From Porticoccaceae bacterium (GTDB lineage Bacteria > Pseudomonadota > Gammaproteobacteria > Pseudomonadales > Porticoccaceae): a DNA stretch of 15,837 nucleotides. Shown in pieces: positions 12,851 through 15,837 of this stretch; position 1 is the first letter of the stretch, and each line of letters begins with the position of its first letter. A program made the position numbers and the translations under genes. The notes under the pieces were generated by a model. That model did no database searches. It saw only the letters and a program-made list of their open reading frames with translations, and had not been told where the DNA came from. The stretch spans positions 1-15,837 of the forward strand of contig JAFMBU010000021.1 of the NCBI GenBank assembly GCA_017858295.1, read 5' to 3'.

Positions 12851-15837
12851 ATGGCTCAGAGCTTATGTCGGCTTGACGATTTTAAAGATAATTGCGGTTT
12901 TGGACTAATTGCTCATATTAAGGGCAAGACAAGCCACAAACTGTTGTTGAACGCGGTTCAGGCACTTACCTGTATGACCCACCGTGGTGGTGTTGCTGCC
13001 GACGGTAAAACCGGCGACGGCTGTGGTCTATTGATGCAAAAGCCCGATAGCTTTTTGCGCACCGTATTGCGAGAAAGCCAGCAAATAGAGCTTCCTGAGC
13101 TCTATGCGGTCGGTGCCGTGATGCTGAATACTGACGAACAGCAGCGCAGTGCAGCGAAAAATATTCTCGAACAGGAGCTTAGTGCTCAGGGCCTGCGCAT
13201 TCTCGCATGGCGTGAAGTCCCCACGGATGATAACTGCTTGGGTCCGATTGCGATTGAGTCGCTTCCCGCCTTTGAGCAGATTTTTGTCGGTCCCGGTGAG
13301 ATCACCGATGAGAAGCGCTTTAGCGCGCGTCTATTTATGGGCCGCCGCAAGGCTGAGAAGCAACTGACTGAAGATAGCAGCTTTCATATTGCCAGTCTCG
13401 GTACCAATATTCTTAGCTACAAGGGATTGATGATGCCGGTTGATCTGCCGGGATTCTATTTGGATCTGGCGGACGAGCGTCTGGAAACTGCGATCTGTGT
13501 CTTTCACCAGCGCTTTTCCACCAATACTATGCCCCGTTGGCCACTGGCCCAACCCTTTAGAATGTTGGCCCACAATGGTGAGATCAACACCATCATGGGC
13601 AACCGCAACTGGTCAGTGGCACGCACGCCAAAGTATAAAACTGATTTACTACCTGACCTGGCTGAAGCCGCGCCGTTGGTTAATCGCACTGGTTCAGATT
13701 CATCTAGTCTGGATAACATGCTAGAGATGCTTGTTACCGGCGGCATGGATCTACACCTTGCAGTGCGAACTCTGGTTCCGCCAGCTTGGCAGAATGTTGA
13801 AGATCGCAATCCCGATCACCGCGCACTCTACGATTACCTCTCCATGCACCAGGAACCCTGGGATGGCCCTGCAGGTTTGGTGATTACTGATGGCCGCTTT
13901 GCGGTTTGTACCCTAGATCGCAATGGTCTGCGCCCCTCACGCTATGTGATTACCAATGATGACGTGATTACCGTGGCATCAGAGATCGGCGTGTACGACT
14001 ACCGCAGCGAAGATGTGGTGGCCAAAGGGCGTCTTGGGCCCGGAGATATACTGTCAATTGATACGCAGGAGGGAAAAATCTTCTTCCGCGATGAGATTGA
14101 AGATCAGCTGGCTGCTCGCCACCCCTATAAAAAGTGGCTCAAAGAGGGTCGCTACGCCATAGAATCATCTTTCGATATGGACAGTATCGAACTTGAAGGC
14201 ACTCTTAGTCGCGACCAAATTAAATGCTACATGAAGATGTTCCAGGTCTCCTTTGAAGAGCGAGATCAGGTGTTGCGTCCACTGGCTGAAGGCGGCCAAG
14301 AGGCCACCGGCTCCATGGGTGACGATATTCCCATGGCGGTGTTGTCCAAAAAACAGCGTAATCTGTTTGATTATTTCCGCCAGCAGTTTGCTCAGGTAAC
14401 TAATCCGCCGATTGATCCACTGCGCGAAGCCATAGTGATGTCTCTGGGTGTAGAGCTCGGTCAGGAAGAGAGCGTCTTCGCTGAGAATCCTTATTTAGGT
14501 GCGCGAATTGGCCTGTCTAGCCCTGTGCTTTCTCCGCGTAAATACTACGCTCTAAAGCGCAATGAATTTGAGCAGTTCCCAGTCTCTAAATTTGCCCTTA
14601 ACTACGATGCGACGGAAGAGAATCTGCAGCAAGCGATTCAGCGTGTTTGTGTTGAAGTGGCAGACGCGGTTCGCGGTGGCGCGGTTATCTGTATCCTCTC
14701 GGATCACAATATCAGCCCTGAGAAACAGCCGATCCATATCTTGCTAGCAGTGGGTGCTGTGCACAATCACCTGATTGAACAGGGTCTGCGCACTGATGCC
14801 AATATAGTTGCCAGCACTGGCTATGCACGAGATTCACACCAAATTGCCGCCCTAATCGGTTGCGGTGCGTCGCTGGTCTATCCTTACCTCAGCTACCATG
14901 TCCTCTGCGACCTGATTAGTAGCGGCGAGCTTTTGGTGGATGTGGATACAGCATTCAAACAGTATCGCAAAGGCATCAACAAAGGCCTGTTAAAAATACT
15001 TTCGAAAATGGGTATTTCCACCATCGCCTCATACCGCGGTGCTCTGTTATTTGAAGCCATTGGTCTCAGCACTGAAGTAATCGATCTCTGCTTCCCCGGT
15101 CTTGTCAGCCGTCTTGAAGGCGCCACTTTCGACGATATTGAAGTTGATCAAACAGCCCTTAAAAAGCTTGCCTGGAAACTGCGCAAGCCTATCGAGCCCG
15201 GCGGCCTGCTGAAATATGTCCACGGTCAGGAATATCATGCCTACAACCCAGACGTGGTTCAGACTCTGCATAGTGCGGTTCAGAATGGTGATTACAAGGC
15301 CTATACTGAATACGCTGGTCTGGTGAACAACCGTCCGGTCTCTTCGCTTCGTGACTTGCTGAAGTTGAGTGACACCTGCACGCCCATAGATATTGAGGCG
15401 GTCGAGCCTGTGGCAGATATCGTCAAGCGCTTTGACTCCGCTGGTATGTCTCTGGGTGCTCTCTCTCCTGAGGCTCATGAGTCTCTGGCAGAAGCCATGA
15501 ACACCCTTGGTGGACGCTCTAACTCCGGTGAGGGTGGCGAAGATCCTGCCCGCTACGGCACGATTAAGTCATCGAAAATCAAGCAGATCGCCTCCGGTCG
15601 CTTTGGTGTTACGCCAGCCTATCTATCCAGTGCCGAAGTACTGCAGATTAAAGTCGCTCAGGGCGCCAAGCCCGGCGAAGGTGGTCAGTTGCCCGGTGGC
15701 AAGGTCAATGAGCTCATTGCTCGACTGCGCTTCTCGGTACCCGGTGTGACCTTGATTTCGCCACCTCCACACCATGATATTTATTCTATTGAAGATTTGG
15801 CCCAGTTGATTTTTGACTTAAAACAGGTCAATCCCAG
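12851..15837 (+). CDS. gltB: Glutamate synthase (NADPH) large subunit, 5' part only
   Basis: The first 995 codons of the alpha subunit of GOGAT (usually about 1,480-1,520 residues), cut by the right window edge. With GltD it converts glutamine plus 2-oxoglutarate to two glutamates, the nitrogen-assimilation step after glutamine synthetase. A 14-residue propeptide precedes the N-terminal nucleophile Cys15 (NCGFG). The class II amidotransferase domain (about 15-400) has THRGG (Arg45), RFSTNT from 221 and HNGEIN from 241. A central domain follows, and the FMN-binding synthase domain begins about residue 790, with AGMSLGALSPEAHE (864-877) and GGRSNSGEGGED (887-898). The 3Fe-4S cysteines would lie beyond the window. 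The start at 12851 is fixed by an in-frame stop at 12839-12841 and the correct propeptide length; its Shine-Dalgarno is weak. gltD is expected downstream. No frame break is seen. Confidence 0.97.
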   Translation, partial: MAQSLCRLDDFKDNCGFGLIAHIKGKTSHKLLLNAVQALTCMTHRGGVAADGKTGDGCGLLMQKPDSFLRTVLRESQQIELPELYAVGAVMLNTDEQQRSAAKNILEQELSAQGLRILAWREVPTDDNCLGPIAIESLPAFEQIFVGPGEITDEKRFSARLFMGRRKAEKQLTEDSSFHIASLGTNILSYKGLMMPVDLPGFYLDLADERLETAICVFHQRFSTNTMPRWPLAQPFRMLAHNGEINTIMGNRNWSVARTPKYKTDLLPDLAEAAPLVNRTGSDSSSLDNMLEMLVTGGMDLHLAVRTLVPPAWQNVEDRNPDHRALYDYLSMHQEPWDGPAGLVITDGRFAVCTLDRNGLRPSRYVITNDDVITVASEIGVYDYRSEDVVAKGRLGPGDILSIDTQEGKIFFRDEIEDQLAARHPYKKWLKEGRYAIESSFDMDSIELEGTLSRDQIKCYMKMFQVSFEERDQVLRPLAEGGQEATGSMGDDIPMAVLSKKQRNLFDYFRQQFAQVTNPPIDPLREAIVMSLGVELGQEESVFAENPYLGARIGLSSPVLSPRKYYALKRNEFEQFPVSKFALNYDATEENLQQAIQRVCVEVADAVRGGAVICILSDHNISPEKQPIHILLAVGAVHNHLIEQGLRTDANIVASTGYARDSHQIAALIGCGASLVYPYLSYHVLCDLISSGELLVDVDTAFKQYRKGINKGLLKILSKMGISTIASYRGALLFEAIGLSTEVIDLCFPGLVSRLEGATFDDIEVDQTALKKLAWKLRKPIEPGGLLKYVHGQEYHAYNPDVVQTLHSAVQNGDYKAYTEYAGLVNNRPVSSLRDLLKLSDTCTPIDIEAVEPVADIVKRFDSAGMSLGALSPEAHESLAEAMNTLGGRSNSGEGGEDPARYGTIKSSKIKQIASGRFGVTPAYLSSAEVLQIKVAQGAKPGEGGQLPGGKVNELIARLRFSVPGVTLISPPPHHDIYSIEDLAQLIFDLKQVNP

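Noticed and set aside
12664..12876. GTG-initiated 70-codon frame with a hydrophobic centre in the aroB-gltB gap
   Set aside because: It overlaps the candidate gltB promoter and the gltB start, has no clear Shine-Dalgarno, and its translation resembles no family I recognise; it is most likely chance.
13149..15749. Several 60-140-codon frames inside gltB
   Set aside because: Shadow frames of gltB, whose reading frame is unbroken from 12851 to the window edge.
1..15837. Defence system, prophage, insertion sequence, CRISPR or tRNA genes
   Set aside because: Every long coding region is a recognised housekeeping or pilus gene in conserved order; no terminal inverted repeats, spacer-repeat arrays, integrase or tRNA-like folds were seen.

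Overview
The window is a chromosomal housekeeping segment from a gammaproteobacterium. The gene order closely matches the region that in Escherichia coli runs pckA-hslO-hslR-yrfG-(igaA-nudE)-mrcA-hofMNOPQ-aroK-aroB, and in Pseudomonas runs pilMNOPQ-aroK-aroB-(SPOR gene)-gltB. The linkage of gltB to aroB and the complete, Pseudomonas-like PilMNOPQ set favour a free-living member of the Pseudomonadales/Cellvibrionales side of the class. Genus and species cannot be read from the sequence. I saw no mobile element, CRISPR array, tRNA or rRNA.

Left half (1-5559, all on the minus strand). In transcriptional order from 5559 downwards: mrcA (penicillin-binding protein 1A), a yrfG-like HAD hydrolase, hslR (Hsp15), hslO (Hsp33) and pckA (ATP-dependent PEP carboxykinase, cut by the left edge of the window). 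The HAD gene and hslR are only 3 bp apart and look translationally coupled. The set combines cell-wall synthesis, rescue of stalled ribosomes and oxidised proteins, and entry into gluconeogenesis.

Divergent intergenic region (5560-5799). It separates the mrcA and pilM transcription units. It holds one candidate promoter in each direction and a 7-bp direct repeat with an 11-bp period that overlaps the candidate mrcA -35 box.

Right half (5800-12602, plus strand). pilM-pilN-pilO-pilP-pilQ encode the type IV pilus alignment subcomplex and outer-membrane secretin. They are followed by aroK and aroB, the shikimate kinase and 3-dehydroquinate synthase of the aromatic amino acid pathway. Most junctions are abutting or 4-bp ATGA overlaps; the exceptions are pilN-pilO (64 bp) and aroK-aroB (70 bp). 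PilM (cytoplasmic, actin-like), PilN and PilO (inner membrane), PilP (lipoprotein) and PilQ (secretin) form the trans-envelope chain that PBP1A-built peptidoglycan must accommodate.

Right end (12603-15837). A 248-bp gap takes the place usually held by a damX/SPOR-domain gene. It contains a weak terminator-like hairpin, a good sigma70-like promoter, several inverted repeats and a perfect 7-bp stem-loop in the predicted leader of gltB. gltB (glutamate synthase large subunit) runs off the right edge.

I do not see an undescribed multi-gene system here. The least explained DNA is the aroB-gltB gap and the mrcA-pilM intergenic region.
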